Origin: Anaerolineales bacterium
GTDB lineage: Bacteria > Chloroflexota > Anaerolineae > Anaerolineales > E44-bin32
Assembly (NCBI GenBank): GCA_016927115.1
Contig: JAFGNH010000028.1
Location: 124,001 to 188,000 of the forward strand
Direction of reading: 5' to 3'
Length of the DNA stretch: 64,000 nt
The notes beneath the pieces are model-generated. The model searched no databases and was not told the DNA's origin. It saw only the letters and a program-made list of their open reading frames with translations. Below, one piece after another: positions 9,936 through 18,874 of the stretch (the stretch's first letter is position 1; every line of letters begins with the position of its first letter). Both the position numbers and the translations under genes were made by a program.

Positions 9936-10388
9936 GTGGAAAAAACGTTTGTGATCGTAAAACCAGATGGTGTTCAACGCGGCCTGATTGGTGAGATCAT
10001 CGCCAGGCTTGAACGCAGAGGTCTTCGCCTGACAGCAGCAAAGTTCCTTCAGGTCAGCCAGGAATTGGCAGAAAAACACTACGCTGTCCATCAGGGTAAA
10101 CCATTCTACGGAAGCCTGATTCAATACATTACTTCAGCTCCGGTAATGGCAATGGTCTGGGAAGGTGTAGATGCTATCGCAGCTGTTCGACAGACTATGG
10201 GAGCGACCAAACCCACTGAAGCAGCACCGGGGACAGTCCGCCATGATTTTGGCCTGATGATCGGCCGTAATCTTACACATGCTTCCGATGGTCCGGAAAC
10301 TGCAGCTTCTGAAATATTGCTGTGGTTTTCAGAGGATGAACTTGTGACCTGGCAGCGAGAATCAGACCGCTGGGTTTTTGAGGACTGA
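9936..10388 (+). CDS. ndk: Nucleoside diphosphate kinase
   Basis: It transfers the gamma phosphate from ATP to other NDPs through a phospho-histidine. The 150-residue length fits the family. The N-terminus EKTFVIVKPDGVQRGLIGEI is diagnostic, and the active-site His is seen in NLTHASDGPETAASEI. The nucleotide-binding arginine and threonine block reads RQTMGATKPTEAAPGTVRHD. The start is GTG, supported by GGAGG six bases upstream. A strong terminator follows. Confidence 0.97.
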   Translation: MEKTFVIVKPDGVQRGLIGEIIARLERRGLRLTAAKFLQVSQELAEKHYAVHQGKPFYGSLIQYITSAPVMAMVWEGVDAIAAVRQTMGATKPTEAAPGTVRHDFGLMIGRNLTHASDGPETAASEILLWFSEDELVTWQRESDRWVFED

Positions 10389-10420
10389 ATATCCATTCAA
10401 TCGATCAAATACGGAATCCT

Positions 10421-10458
10421 AAAGAGGCTGCCGGAAAAATACGGCAGCCTCTTTGTTT
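10421..10458 (+). terminator. Strong terminator after ndk
   Basis: A perfect 13-bp stem (AAAGAGGCTGCCG with CGGCAGCCTCTTT) encloses an 8-nt loop, then GTTTCC. It separates ndk from the convergent rsfS. Confidence 0.88.
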
Positions 10459-10592
10459 CCTTACGAAAAAACCGTTTTGCCGGATTATAAAAGTGAAACT
10501 GGCCACCTTCAGTTATAGTATGAGTCCTGGGAAAGATCAAAAGTTCTGTGCTTATCTTTTGTTCGCCAATGCTTCTGGAGAACTATCCAGGT

Positions 10593-10946
10593 TCATCGAA
10601 TATGGAGAAGAACCGTTCCCTCCTGCCATAATTCTTCCAATCGATAGTAATCCCGCTGCTCTGCTGAAAAAAGATGGACAACAACTTCGCCGAAATCAAT
10701 CAGCATCCAACCGTCATCCGGCTTCCCTTCGACTCCCCACGCATTCAGTGAATACGCCGTTTTTACTTCCTTCTGGATATCATTGGCCAATGCTTTCATT
10801 GTCCGCTCGCTGATCGCGCTGCAGATAACAAAGTAATCTGTGAAAGAACAATGCTCAGTGATGTCTATTAAAATAATATTCTCCCCCTTTTTTTCCTCCA
10901 GAGTATTCACAATTTTATGCCCAAGTGATAATCCTGATTCCGCCAT
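10593..10946 (-). CDS. rsfS: Ribosomal silencing factor RsfS (Iojap family)
   Basis: It binds ribosomal protein uL14 and blocks joining of the subunits when nutrients are scarce. The 117 residues match the family in length and motifs: TDYFVICSAISERTMKALAN, then GWMLIDFGEVVVHLFSAEQR, then YYRLEELW. A good ribosome site (AAGGAG) precedes the ATG. It is the second gene of a pair with thpR, 74 bp downstream of it. In many bacteria rsfS sits beside nadD; here nadD is 30 kb away next to obg. Confidence 0.95.
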   Translation of the reverse strand: MAESGLSLGHKIVNTLEEKKGENIILIDITEHCSFTDYFVICSAISERTMKALANDIQKEVKTAYSLNAWGVEGKPDDGWMLIDFGEVVVHLFSAEQRDYYRLEELWQEGTVLLHIR

Positions 10947-11020
10947 TGAACTCCTTCTTGTTCTGCTTTCTTTTATATACTCATTCTTATAGTGACTTTC
11001 TATTGTAGGTTAAAAGCCGC

Positions 11021-11608
11021 CTAACGTATAGTTGAATTTTTTCCATCCAGCACGGAAAAATGAAGGGGTGTATAAACCGATCCGGAAGGTTTTAATTCGC
11101 TTTGCATAAAGACTATCCTGGATATTGATTCTTCTGTCTTGAAAGATTGGAACCGATCAAGCATAGCCGTTATTTTTTCTGTGCCCAACGGATTCTTAAT
11201 TCTTGCCAGTGTCAGATGAGGATGGTAGGGTTTATTCTCAGCTGGATATCCTGCTTTCTCCAGTGCTTTTTCAACATATGTGTGCAGTTGGTAAAGGCTA
11301 CCACTTTCCTTCAAACCCAGGCCAACCCAGAGGACCCTGGCGTTTCGCGGATTCGGAAAACAACCCAATCCCTGAAGAGCAAATTGGAACGGTTCGATTT
11401 TTACACTGATTTCATCCAGTGCGCTGACAATATCCACAATCCTTCCGGGCTGAATATCTCCTAAAAATTTAATCGTAAGATGGATTTTTTCAGGATCGAC
11501 CCAGCGAATACTCCGACTCGTTTCCATTTCTTGCAGAGTTCCGATAATATTCAATAGTTTGTTTCTGGTATCCTGTGAAATTTCTAGAGCGATAAAAGTG
11601 CGGAGCAT
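11021..11608 (-). CDS. thpR: RNA 2',3'-cyclic phosphodiesterase (2H family)
   Basis: This enzyme of the 2H phosphoesterase superfamily opens 2',3'-cyclic phosphates on RNA ends. Both catalytic HxTx motifs are visible: HLTIKFLGD near residue 43 and HPHLTLARIK near 130. The N-terminus RTFIALEI and the 195-residue length fit ThpR (formerly LigT). A ribosome site AAGGAA precedes the ATG. It is transcribed with rsfS from a promoter that overlaps that of the divergent L,D-transpeptidase gene. Confidence 0.93.
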   Translation of the reverse strand: MLRTFIALEISQDTRNKLLNIIGTLQEMETSRSIRWVDPEKIHLTIKFLGDIQPGRIVDIVSALDEISVKIEPFQFALQGLGCFPNPRNARVLWVGLGLKESGSLYQLHTYVEKALEKAGYPAENKPYHPHLTLARIKNPLGTEKITAMLDRFQSFKTEESISRIVFMQSELKPSGSVYTPLHFSVLDGKNSTIR

Positions 11609-11708
11609 CTATTCCTTCTTTCTCAGTCCCATAAAGCAGATGGTTTCCTCCCGGACGGCTGTTGAAAAAGATCTGATCTGAATTTTAATTTAGTATCCAC
11701 CACCGGGT

Positions 11709-11737
11709 ATAATCAACGTTATCTGCTGAATGGTCAA
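11709..11737 (-). promoter_or_regulatory. Promoter for thpR-rsfS
   Basis: Read on the minus strand, TTGACC and GATTAT are separated by 17 bp, about 100 bp before the thpR start. The plus-strand TATAAT at 11708-11713 lies on the same bases and may serve the divergent gene at 11758, though no good -35 accompanies it. Confidence 0.5.
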
Positions 11738-11757
11738 CATATTGGTAGAATAATACT

Positions 11758-12786
11758 ATGAGTTTACACATCTCACGCCGCAATTTTGTAAAACTTTCTG
11801 CGCTGGGTGCAGGAGCAGTCTCGCTCCCTGGCCCCCTTTCCTCTCAGCCAGGCTTCGAACCTGTGCTCGGTCGGGTTACTACAACCTGGATAGGCCTGTA
11901 TACGGAGCCCAGCTTTTCTTCAACACGTAGAATCCAACTCTTAAGAGACGAATTAATCACAATTCTTTCAACTACACAAGCCGAGAGCCCGAGCCATAAT
12001 ACAACCTGGTACAGGATTGCTGAAGGGTATGTACACTCCGGGCATGTGCAGCTCGTCCGCTGGAATCCCCAGAAACCGCTCACCCTTCTGCCAGAAGAGG
12101 GAACTTTGTTCGAGGTAAGTGTTCCCTATACCCGCAGCTACGAAAAACCTGATCCCCAGTCGCGGCCCCTCTACCGACACTACTATGAAGCAGCGGCGTG
12201 GATCACCGATGTGATTGATGACAGCGAGGGACGTCTTTGGTACAAATTGAATGATGAGCTTCTGCACACTGACTACTATGCCCGTGCTGAGCACTTCCGC
12301 TGGATTCATCCAGAAGAGGTCAGCCCCTTATCTCCAGATATCCCCTCACATGAGAAACAGCTTATAGTCTATCTGGGCGAACAGACTGTGCGCGCTTTTG
12401 AGAACGGCCAGCAGGTTTTTGAAGCTTCAATTTCCAGCGGAATCCCCGACTCAGAACCCCGGGGAAACGGTATCCCGACAATTACACCTACAGGCCGTTT
12501 CTATATTGACAAGAAGATGCCGGTGCGGCATATGGGTGATGGGCACCTAACCGCAGACCTTGAAGCCTACGAACTTCCCGGTATCCCCTGGGTATCCTTC
12601 TTCCACGAAACCGGTGTTGCCTTCCACGGTACCTACTGGCATGCGGATTTTGGGCGTCCAAAGAGCCATGGTTGTGTGAATATGCGCAACGAAGATGCCC
12701 GTTGGGTATACCGCTGGTCCACCCCTCACGTAGCTTATACCGATCGCATCGAGCTCGGGTATGGCACTTCAGTCGTCGTAAAATAG
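11758..12786 (+). CDS. Tat-exported L,D-transpeptidase (YkuD domain)
   Basis: This cell-wall enzyme forms 3-3 crosslinks or anchors proteins on peptidoglycan. The N-terminus shows a twin-arginine signal (SRRNFVKLSALGAGAVSLPG, residues 5-24), so it is exported folded. Residues 35-200 look like two SH3-like wall-binding segments. The catalytic YkuD domain occupies about 205-335, with the active Cys and His in HGTYWHADFGRPKSHGCVNM. Length is 342 residues. Tat signals with YkuD domains are common in Chloroflexota. It stands alone between divergent thpR and a convergent regulator gene. Confidence 0.92.
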   Translation: MSLHISRRNFVKLSALGAGAVSLPGPLSSQPGFEPVLGRVTTTWIGLYTEPSFSSTRRIQLLRDELITILSTTQAESPSHNTTWYRIAEGYVHSGHVQLVRWNPQKPLTLLPEEGTLFEVSVPYTRSYEKPDPQSRPLYRHYYEAAAWITDVIDDSEGRLWYKLNDELLHTDYYARAEHFRWIHPEEVSPLSPDIPSHEKQLIVYLGEQTVRAFENGQQVFEASISSGIPDSEPRGNGIPTITPTGRFYIDKKMPVRHMGDGHLTADLEAYELPGIPWVSFFHETGVAFHGTYWHADFGRPKSHGCVNMRNEDARWVYRWSTPHVAYTDRIELGYGTSVVVK

Positions 12787-12851
12787 GTGTAGGATCAATG
12801 GTATGGAATGGAATCCCCAACTTCATTCAATCTTCAAACGATCTTCCCCGA

Positions 12852-14159
12852 TCAGTCTCTTGAGACACCATCCAACAGATCCGGCAGCTTTCCGGTTTCC
12901 GCATAGCGAGAAGCACCCCGATTGATAGCTACTTTGCTCTCTACTTCAGAATAGTTATCTGCCAGAACAAGAATTTCTGTTTCAGAAGACAACCGGCGCA
13001 GCTGTCTCAGCAGCCAGTAATCCCCTTCTCCGGCTAAATTGGCGTTTACCAGGATCAGCCCGGGAGAGAACCGCTCCGCAAGAACAAGTGCTTCTTCAGG
13101 AGCTTCTGCCTCTGAAACGCGATAGCCATGATCCCGAATAATCATAATCAGAGAAGAGCGGAGGTTCTCTTCAGGTTCCACCACCAGCACCCGTGCGTTT
13201 GGTTTTAATCTTAGCTGCAAGAAGTCGTTTACAATTGATAGTAATTTCCCCGTTCCTACTGGACGGGAGAGAAAATCTGCGGCACCGATGCGGGTCTCAT
13301 GTTCCGAATCTTCCATGGTTGTCAGAAATAAAATAGGGATCCGCCTTGTAGCTGGGTCTGCTTTCAACAGCATAGCGAGATCAAAGACCGGTGGATCACG
13401 CAGTTCAATATCCAGGAGAATAAGTTCTACGCTTTCAGTGTGTGCTGCCCGCAACAATTCAGCACTATCTCCCATAGCTAACACCCTGTATCCACCTGTG
13501 ACAAGGTCATTCGCCAGAGCGACTCTCAATTCAGGGTTTTCTGTCAGAAGGATCAGCGTTTTTCCTCCCGCCTGCCCCCCAGGAATATGGGACTCAACCG
13601 CGCGGTATAGAACTGATAAATCAGTATTCTTGTGGTGTGCTGCGTGTAAGGTAAGCAGCAGATAATATCGCGATCCAATATCCTGCTGATATTCCACCCA
13701 CATCGTCCCCCCGGAGGTTTCCAAAGTCTTTTTACAGGCAGCGATCGAAAGTAGTTGTTCGCTACTGCGTGTCCTGACCACTGTCGCATCAAGGAACATA
13801 TCGTTGGCCACCTGCAGAATTGGAGCTTCGGTATCCATAATAGTGAGCAGCACCCATGGACCGGTGTCACCAGGCTCCAAATGGCTTTCTGGTGGAATCC
13901 TTTTCATGGCTTGAAGCATATCCTGGGTAATTAGACTGGCCCGCACTGTGATTTCAGGATGGATCGTGTAATGAAGCACATGTGTGATTAAACTGGTCAG
14001 AACGCCGGTAAGATCCTCCCGGAGAATCCCCACTGCGGGGAGATGCGCAGGATATTCAGCAATCACACCAACTGGAATATCCACAGCCAGATCCCTGGAT
14101 GTACGAATAGAATCCTCAATAATCCTCTGTAGATCTAACCCGGCAGGTTCCTGCTTCAA
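12852..14159 (-). CDS. Degenerate kinase-type ATPase domain fused to two receiver domains
   Basis: This signalling protein has 435 residues. Residues 5-190 resemble a histidine-kinase ATP-binding domain, with a recognisable G2-like end (KTLETSGGTMWVEYQQDIGS). There is no phospho-acceptor His region, and the usual N-box Asn is replaced (SLITHVLHYT). Residues 205-325 are a receiver with Asp in LILLDIELRDP. Residues 325-435 are a second receiver in which the phosphorylated Asp is Asn (LILVNANLAGEG), so it should not be phosphorylated. The start is TTG with GGGAGAG upstream. It is transcribed divergently from a SpoIIE-type phosphatase gene, and the two may act together. ATP binding is doubtful. 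Confidence 0.8.
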   Translation of the reverse strand: MKQEPAGLDLQRIIEDSIRTSRDLAVDIPVGVIAEYPAHLPAVGILREDLTGVLTSLITHVLHYTIHPEITVRASLITQDMLQAMKRIPPESHLEPGDTGPWVLLTIMDTEAPILQVANDMFLDATVVRTRSSEQLLSIAACKKTLETSGGTMWVEYQQDIGSRYYLLLTLHAAHHKNTDLSVLYRAVESHIPGGQAGGKTLILLTENPELRVALANDLVTGGYRVLAMGDSAELLRAAHTESVELILLDIELRDPPVFDLAMLLKADPATRRIPILFLTTMEDSEHETRIGAADFLSRPVGTGKLLSIVNDFLQLRLKPNARVLVVEPEENLRSSLIMIIRDHGYRVSEAEAPEEALVLAERFSPGLILVNANLAGEGDYWLLRQLRRLSSETEILVLADNYSEVESKVAINRGASRYAETGKLPDLLDGVSRD

Positions 14160-14193
14160 AATGACTCTCCCTTCATCAGAAAGACCTGTGCCT

Positions 14194-14217
14194 TATAATG
14201 TAGCATATAATGTAGCC
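14194..14217. repeat. 12-bp tandem repeat in a divergent promoter region
   Basis: TATAATGTAGCA is followed directly by TATAATGTAGCC. Each copy carries a perfect -10 hexamer on the plus strand. It lies 35 bp from the minus-strand gene and 76 bp from the plus-strand phosphatase gene. Neither copy has a clear -35. Confidence 0.6.
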
Positions 14218-14292
14218 TATCCTGTGCCCAAAAAACCTTTCCATCAGCTTACAGATTGGACAACGCAAGAATAGCGTATTAGAATTCAGGCA

Positions 14293-14994
14293 ATGGAAGC
14301 GTTTATTACTGCAGCAAAAATCGGCAAATACGCCACCTCCGAAAGCGGCGATACGCTTGAAATTGTAGAACGCCCCGGTGGGGGTATATCTGTTGTACTT
14401 GCAGATGGCCAGCGCTCCGGAAGATCAGCAAAAGCCATTTCAAACATCGTTGTACGGAAAACCCTCAGTCTTCTGGCTGAAGGCGTACGCGATGGTGCTG
14501 CAGCCCGTGCAGCTTCGGACTATTTATATACCTATCGCGCCGGGCAGGTTCTCTCTACGCTGAATATCCTTTCCATAGACCTCCAATCACAGAGTCTGGT
14601 AATAACACGCAATAATCCGGAACCGGTTCTCCTGATCCGGGATGGCTCGATCCACCTGCTCAATGATGATTCCAGAGCTATCGGTACGGTTCGGGAAATT
14701 CGCCCGTCAATCATTGAAGTTCCGCTTGAGCCCTGGTTAATCGCTATCGCTTTCACCGATGGACTTGCCTATGCTGGAGACTGTAAGGGAAAACGCATGG
14801 ATGTTCCTGGTTTCATCGAGAGTAAACTCAATGAAGATCCAATCACTCCTGCAATGTGGGCGGAAGATCTGCTTTCCTGTGCGCTAAATCTGGAAGATGA
14901 CCGACCCTGTGATGACATCAGTGTAGTTGTTGTAGCTATTATTCCCAATAGACAGGATGACATCCGCCGCGTACAGGCCAGAATGCCGATCTAA
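14293..14994 (+). CDS. SpoIIE/RsbU-type PP2C serine phosphatase
   Basis: A stand-alone PP2C-like domain of 233 residues, metal-dependent by family. The metal ligands are visible as VLADGQRSGRSAKA near residue 35, FTDGLAYAG near 154 and PCDDISVVVV near 205. There is no sensor or membrane segment. Such phosphatases commonly act on anti-sigma antagonists or on phosphorylated regulators. The divergent partner, a pseudo-kinase with receivers, is the obvious candidate regulator. No anti-sigma factor or STAS protein is encoded nearby. The ribosome site is weak. Confidence 0.85.
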   Translation: MEAFITAAKIGKYATSESGDTLEIVERPGGGISVVLADGQRSGRSAKAISNIVVRKTLSLLAEGVRDGAAARAASDYLYTYRAGQVLSTLNILSIDLQSQSLVITRNNPEPVLLIRDGSIHLLNDDSRAIGTVREIRPSIIEVPLEPWLIAIAFTDGLAYAGDCKGKRMDVPGFIESKLNEDPITPAMWAEDLLSCALNLEDDRPCDDISVVVVAIIPNRQDDIRRVQARMPI

Positions 14995-15022
14995 AACTGC
15001 AATCAGCGGAAGGATCGAAGTT

Positions 15023-15388
15023 TTGAAACCTGACAATGAACCACCTGTCCTGATCATCACTGGACCATGTGGATCTGGCAAGACAACCCTGGTCAAAGAC
15101 CTGGCGCAACACCAAATTAAAGCACGCCAGGTTGCCCAGGAACATTCCTTTGTACCAGATATGTGGCAGAAACTGGCACATCCTGATATTCTAATTTTCC
15201 TTGATGCCTCCTTTGAAACCTGCAAGAAGCGCAAACAATTCGATTGGACAGTAGAAGACTACAAGGAACAAAAACGTCGTCTCAGGCATGCCAGGCAGCA
15301 CAGCAATCTTTATATCCAAACAGACGGAAAAAGCCCTCTGGAAGTCCTGGAAACGGTTCTGGAGGCTCTCAGGATTGGACACACCTGA
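15023..15388 (+). CDS. Small P-loop kinase-like protein
   Basis: About 121 residues with a clear Walker A motif (IITGPCGSGKTTLVKDLA) near the N-terminus and a later FLDASFETCKKRKQFDW segment resembling the lid and base region of small-molecule kinases. The substrate is unknown. I place the start at TTG 15023 because GGAAGG lies nine bases before it and because the earlier in-frame ATG at 14957 would overlap the previous gene and has no ribosome site. It follows the phosphatase gene by 28 bp, so the two are likely co-transcribed. The secDF promoter lies inside its 3' end. Confidence 0.75.
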   Translation: MKPDNEPPVLIITGPCGSGKTTLVKDLAQHQIKARQVAQEHSFVPDMWQKLAHPDILIFLDASFETCKKRKQFDWTVEDYKEQKRRLRHARQHSNLYIQTDGKSPLEVLETVLEALRIGHT

Positions 15389-15404
15389 GCAAGCAGAGTA
15401 TAAT
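15376..15404 (+). promoter_or_regulatory. Promoter for secDF
   Basis: TGGACA and a perfect TATAAT are separated by 17 bp, 82 bp upstream of the secD start. It begins inside the end of the preceding gene. Confidence 0.65.
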
Positions 15405-15485
15405 TTGGCTCGTTGCGCCAGCCCTCCTGCTTTCCAGGATATGGAGAGGCTGTTTTTTTACTTTGAACAGGAGGATTTCTTCCCA

Positions 15486-16847
15486 ATGAAATATCGCTAT
15501 GTTCGTTTGCTGATCCCAATACTGATACTGTTCGGTCTGGCAATCTGGACGGTACTGCCGGATCATCCAGGAATCCATCTGGGACCTATTCAAAAAGATA
15601 TCGAACTTGTACGTGGGCTCGACCTTCAGGGCGGATTACGCGTCCTGCTGGAAGCGAATTTGCCTGAATCAGTCCAAGTCGAAACTGACCGTCTGCAATC
15701 TGCGCGCGACATTGTTGAAAACCGTGTAAATGCGCTCGGTTTGTATGAACCTCTGGTACAGGTGGCCGGTGATCGACGGATTCTCGTCGAACTCCCGGGT
15801 ATCTCCGACACTGAGAGCGCCATCTTGGCTATTCAGGAAACCGCACTGCTTGAGTTTGTTGAAATCCCAATGGCGGATTACAATCTGGTCACCACCGGTA
15901 TGGAGATCCAGACAGATTTCGGTCTGGAGACTGAAGAAGCAGCAGAGGCCATTGATACCTCTGCCAGCGAAACCAATCTCTACCATACTGTGATGACCGG
16001 GGCTGATCTCGCCCAGGCGATTGTTTCCCAGGATATGACTGGAAAGTATATTGTAGCCATCGAATTTACCGATGAAGGTGGTGTATTTTTTGCAGACTAC
16101 ACAACCAGCCATATAGGTGAGTTGCTCGGGATTGTCCTCGATAAAAAACTGGTTTCCGCACCCCGAATCTCCGAACCAATCACAGATGGATCAGCCTCCA
16201 TCTCCGGAAACTTCACCTATGAATCAGCCAATTCGCTGGCTGTCCAGCTGCGTTTTGGTTCACTGCCTATCCCGTTGAAAGTAGTGGAAAGTAAGATAGT
16301 CGGCCCGACTCTGGGAGAAGATTCCCTGCAAAAATCACTCACCGCCGGTGTGATCGGTCTGACTGTGGTGATGCTGTTTATGGCGCTCTACTACCGCCTC
16401 CCTGGTATCGTTGCCGATCTGGCATTGCTGGGATACACCGCAATTACCTTCGCTCTCTATAAGACCATCCCTGTAACACTGACGCTTCCTGGTATTGCAG
16501 GATTTGTGCTGTCGATCGGTGTTGCAGTAGACGCTAACGTGCTGATTTTTGAGCGAATGAAAGAGGAGTTGCGCAACGGAAAATCCCTGTTCCAGGCTAT
16601 CGACATGGGGTGGTCCCGGGCGTGGCCTTCCATTCGGGATTCAAATATTTCAACCCTGATCACATGTCTGATCCTGTACTGGTTCGGGAGCACGTTCGGT
16701 GCCAGCATTGTGAAGGGATTCTCCCTCACCCTTGCCCTTGGTATTATTGTGAGTTTATTCACTGCGATCACAGTTACCAGGACTTTCCTGCATGTAACTC
16801 TGGACCGTATCAAGTTATCAAAACACTCCAACTGGTTTGGGGTATAG
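15486..16847 (+). CDS. secD: Protein translocase subunit SecD
   Basis: It uses the proton-motive force with SecF to pull proteins out of the SecYEG channel. 453 residues. The N-terminal helix is followed by the conserved GLDLQGGLRVLLEANLP motif, a periplasmic P1 domain and the RND-type membrane half with GVAVDANVLIFERMKEELR near residue 343. The ATG at 15486 is chosen because AGGAGG lies 11 bases before it and the helix begins at once. An in-frame ATG at 15288 would add 66 residues that overlap the previous gene. SecF follows after 6 bp. Confidence 0.96.
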   Translation: MKYRYVRLLIPILILFGLAIWTVLPDHPGIHLGPIQKDIELVRGLDLQGGLRVLLEANLPESVQVETDRLQSARDIVENRVNALGLYEPLVQVAGDRRILVELPGISDTESAILAIQETALLEFVEIPMADYNLVTTGMEIQTDFGLETEEAAEAIDTSASETNLYHTVMTGADLAQAIVSQDMTGKYIVAIEFTDEGGVFFADYTTSHIGELLGIVLDKKLVSAPRISEPITDGSASISGNFTYESANSLAVQLRFGSLPIPLKVVESKIVGPTLGEDSLQKSLTAGVIGLTVVMLFMALYYRLPGIVADLALLGYTAITFALYKTIPVTLTLPGIAGFVLSIGVAVDANVLIFERMKEELRNGKSLFQAIDMGWSRAWPSIRDSNISTLITCLILYWFGSTFGASIVKGFSLTLALGIIVSLFTAITVTRTFLHVTLDRIKLSKHSNWFGV

Positions 16848-16853
16848 GAGTAC

Positions 16854-17780
16854 ATGAAGATGATCAATATTGTCAATAAACGATACTGGTTCTTTGGTTT
16901 TTCCTTTCTGATCATCATCCCCGGTTTGATTGCACTTATTATCTGGGGATTACCGCTCGCCATTGACTTTACCGGAGGGAGCCATCTTGAAGTGCAGTTT
17001 TCTGAAGGGCAGCGCCCATCACCGGCTGAAGTTGTGGCACTTTACGAAGAATTCGAAATCGATGACCCACAGATTCAGTCAGCAGGAACTGATGAAATTT
17101 CCGCCCGCAGCAAACCGATCAACGAAACAACAAAGAACATGTTGGTTGCTGAGATGGCCAACCGGTTCAACAGCGAGGTCACAGTTCTCCGCTTTGAACT
17201 GGTAGGACCTTCCGTAGGGGCTGAGGTCGCACAGAGAGCCGCCTATGCTGTCGGATTGGCAACGCTCGGTATTCTTGTGTATATATCATTTGCATTTCGT
17301 GGCGTTCGGCACGCTTTTCGCTACGGAATAGCAGCAATTATCGCAATGCTGCATGACGTGCTTGTTGTTGTAGGAATCGAAGCAATCCTCGGCCACTTTC
17401 TTGGATGGGAAGTCGATTCACTGTTCCTGACCGCATTGCTGACAGTCATAGGATTTTCCGTACACGACTCCATCGTGGTTTTTGATCGAATTCGCGAGAA
17501 CAATCGAATCCTGCGGCATCTGGATTATGAAACACTGGTAAATCACTCCATCGTGCAGACACTGGATCGGTCTATCAATACCCAGCTTACAGTCTTGCTT
17601 GCACTGCTCGCTGTGCTTCTTTTCGGAGGCATTACCACACGCCATTTTGTAACCATTCTTCTGATTGGTGTGTTCAGCGGTACCTATTCCTCCATTTTTA
17701 ATGCTGCGCAGATATTGGTTGTATGGGAGTATAAGGAATGGAAGACGTGGTTCAGGAAACGGAGCAGTCAGTCTGCATAG
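16854..17780 (+). CDS. secF: Protein translocase subunit SecF
   Basis: Partner of SecD. The 308-residue length is usual. The first helix is followed by the DFTGGSHLEVQF motif, a short periplasmic domain and five helices containing GFSVHDSIVVFDRIREN near residue 200. It lies 6 bp after secD and is clearly in the same transcript, which ends at a strong hairpin about 95 bp downstream. Confidence 0.96.
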   Translation: MKMINIVNKRYWFFGFSFLIIIPGLIALIIWGLPLAIDFTGGSHLEVQFSEGQRPSPAEVVALYEEFEIDDPQIQSAGTDEISARSKPINETTKNMLVAEMANRFNSEVTVLRFELVGPSVGAEVAQRAAYAVGLATLGILVYISFAFRGVRHAFRYGIAAIIAMLHDVLVVVGIEAILGHFLGWEVDSLFLTALLTVIGFSVHDSIVVFDRIRENNRILRHLDYETLVNHSIVQTLDRSINTQLTVLLALLAVLLFGGITTRHFVTILLIGVFSGTYSSIFNAAQILVVWEYKEWKTWFRKRSSQSA

Positions 17781-17875
17781 TCAGACATATACCCGGAATA
17801 AAAAAATGGGGGGTATCTTGATAGAGCGTGTCCGGGGATTGCCCCTTCATAGAGAAGCCGGGTCTCACAGTAATC

Positions 17876-17920
17876 AAAAGAGGCTGTGTCGGAAATTGCA
17901 CAACAGCCTCTTTTTTGTTT
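17876..17920 (+). terminator. Bidirectional terminator between secF and the signalling block
   Basis: A 12-bp stem (AAAAGAGGCTGT with ACAGCCTCTTTT) has T-runs on both sides. It can end secDF on the plus strand and the REC-PAS gene on the minus strand. Confidence 0.88.
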
Positions 17921-17938
17921 CCATACTGATTTATTCAA

Positions 17939-18874
17939 TCACCTCGACACGCAGTTCTGATTTTGCTGTAGGCTGGTTTGCAGCGCTTCCATCTTGCCGA
18001 TCTGCTGTGCCATCGAACGAATAACCTGAAATTCCTGTGTGGTCATTTTTTGATTGAACAACCATGTCAGCGCTTTTTTCAAATAATCCAACGGGCCCAC
18101 CATCAGTTGGGCAATTTCCCTGCCAGAGTTATGCTCCTCTTCCAATGCCAGCAATGTGCACACTTTGCCGGTTCCAATCGTAAACGTGTCAGAGCGGATA
18201 CGAACGGTTCCTCCCGGTAATTGCAGAAGTTTCCCGGCGGTATCCTGGCAACCGTTACTTGCCTGAAATTCCTCCAGTGCCTGCTCCTGATCGTCCCACC
18301 ACTTCTCAGTCCACTTCTCAGCAATTGCATTGCACAAAATCATATCTCCTTCAGGATTTAGCACAACGATCCCGTCGGGATAGCGATCCACAATGTCATA
18401 TAGTTGTGCTCGGTTGAGTAGATTTATCTGATCTGATTCCGGATCCAATCCATTAACTCCAGCAAACTCCCCATCCTGAGCTTGCGTTCCCTCTTCAAAT
18501 ATCATCCGCCGGTATTCAAGCGCTCTCTTTACCATAAAATCAAATACGCTCAGATGATCGAAAGGTTTTGTCAGATAGAAGTATGCGCCTTTCTCCAGCG
18601 CTTCCAGCGCCTTTTCGATCGTAGCCCCTCCCGTGATGATCAATACTACAGCCTTCTGATCCTTTTCCAGAGCCCTCTCCAAAACATCCAATCCTGTAAC
18701 ACCTGGCATATAGATATCTGTAATAATGAGGTCATAGTAGGAACTACTAATCATTTCCAGAGCATAACTGCCATTCTCGGCCCGATCAGCAGAATAACCG
18801 AGACGTCGTATCCTGCGCAGCATGAGATCCAGCAAAACTTCATCATCATCCGCAACAAGTATTCTTGGCTCCAT
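17939..18874 (-). CDS. Response regulator with REC and PAS-like domains, no DNA-binding output
   Basis: The 311-residue protein begins with an intact receiver: acidic pocket ADDDE, phospho-Asp in LIITDIYMPGVTG and Lys in YLTKPFD. Residues 155-215 resemble a PAS domain (IVDRYPDGIVVLNPEGDMI). The C-terminal part is helical and ends with many Gln residues. No HTH, GGDEF or kinase domain is seen, so output is probably by protein contact. ATG 18874 follows GAGAGG and an overlapping GTG. It is the last of four minus-strand signalling genes, separated from the previous one by about 235 bp in which I see no gene. Confidence 0.85.
   Translation of the reverse strand: MEPRILVADDDEVLLDLMLRRIRRLGYSADRAENGSYALEMISSSYYDLIITDIYMPGVTGLDVLERALEKDQKAVVLIITGGATIEKALEALEKGAYFYLTKPFDHLSVFDFMVKRALEYRRMIFEEGTQAQDGEFAGVNGLDPESDQINLLNRAQLYDIVDRYPDGIVVLNPEGDMILCNAIAEKWTEKWWDDQEQALEEFQASNGCQDTAGKLLQLPGGTVRIRSDTFTIGTGKVCTLLALEEEHNSGREIAQLMVGPLDYLKKALTWLFNQKMTTQEFQVIRSMAQQIGKMEALQTSLQQNQNCVSR

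Noticed and set aside
10493-10813. A 106-codon plus-strand frame opposite rsfS
   Set aside because: It overlaps a secure gene on the other strand and has no ribosome site or recognisable sequence.
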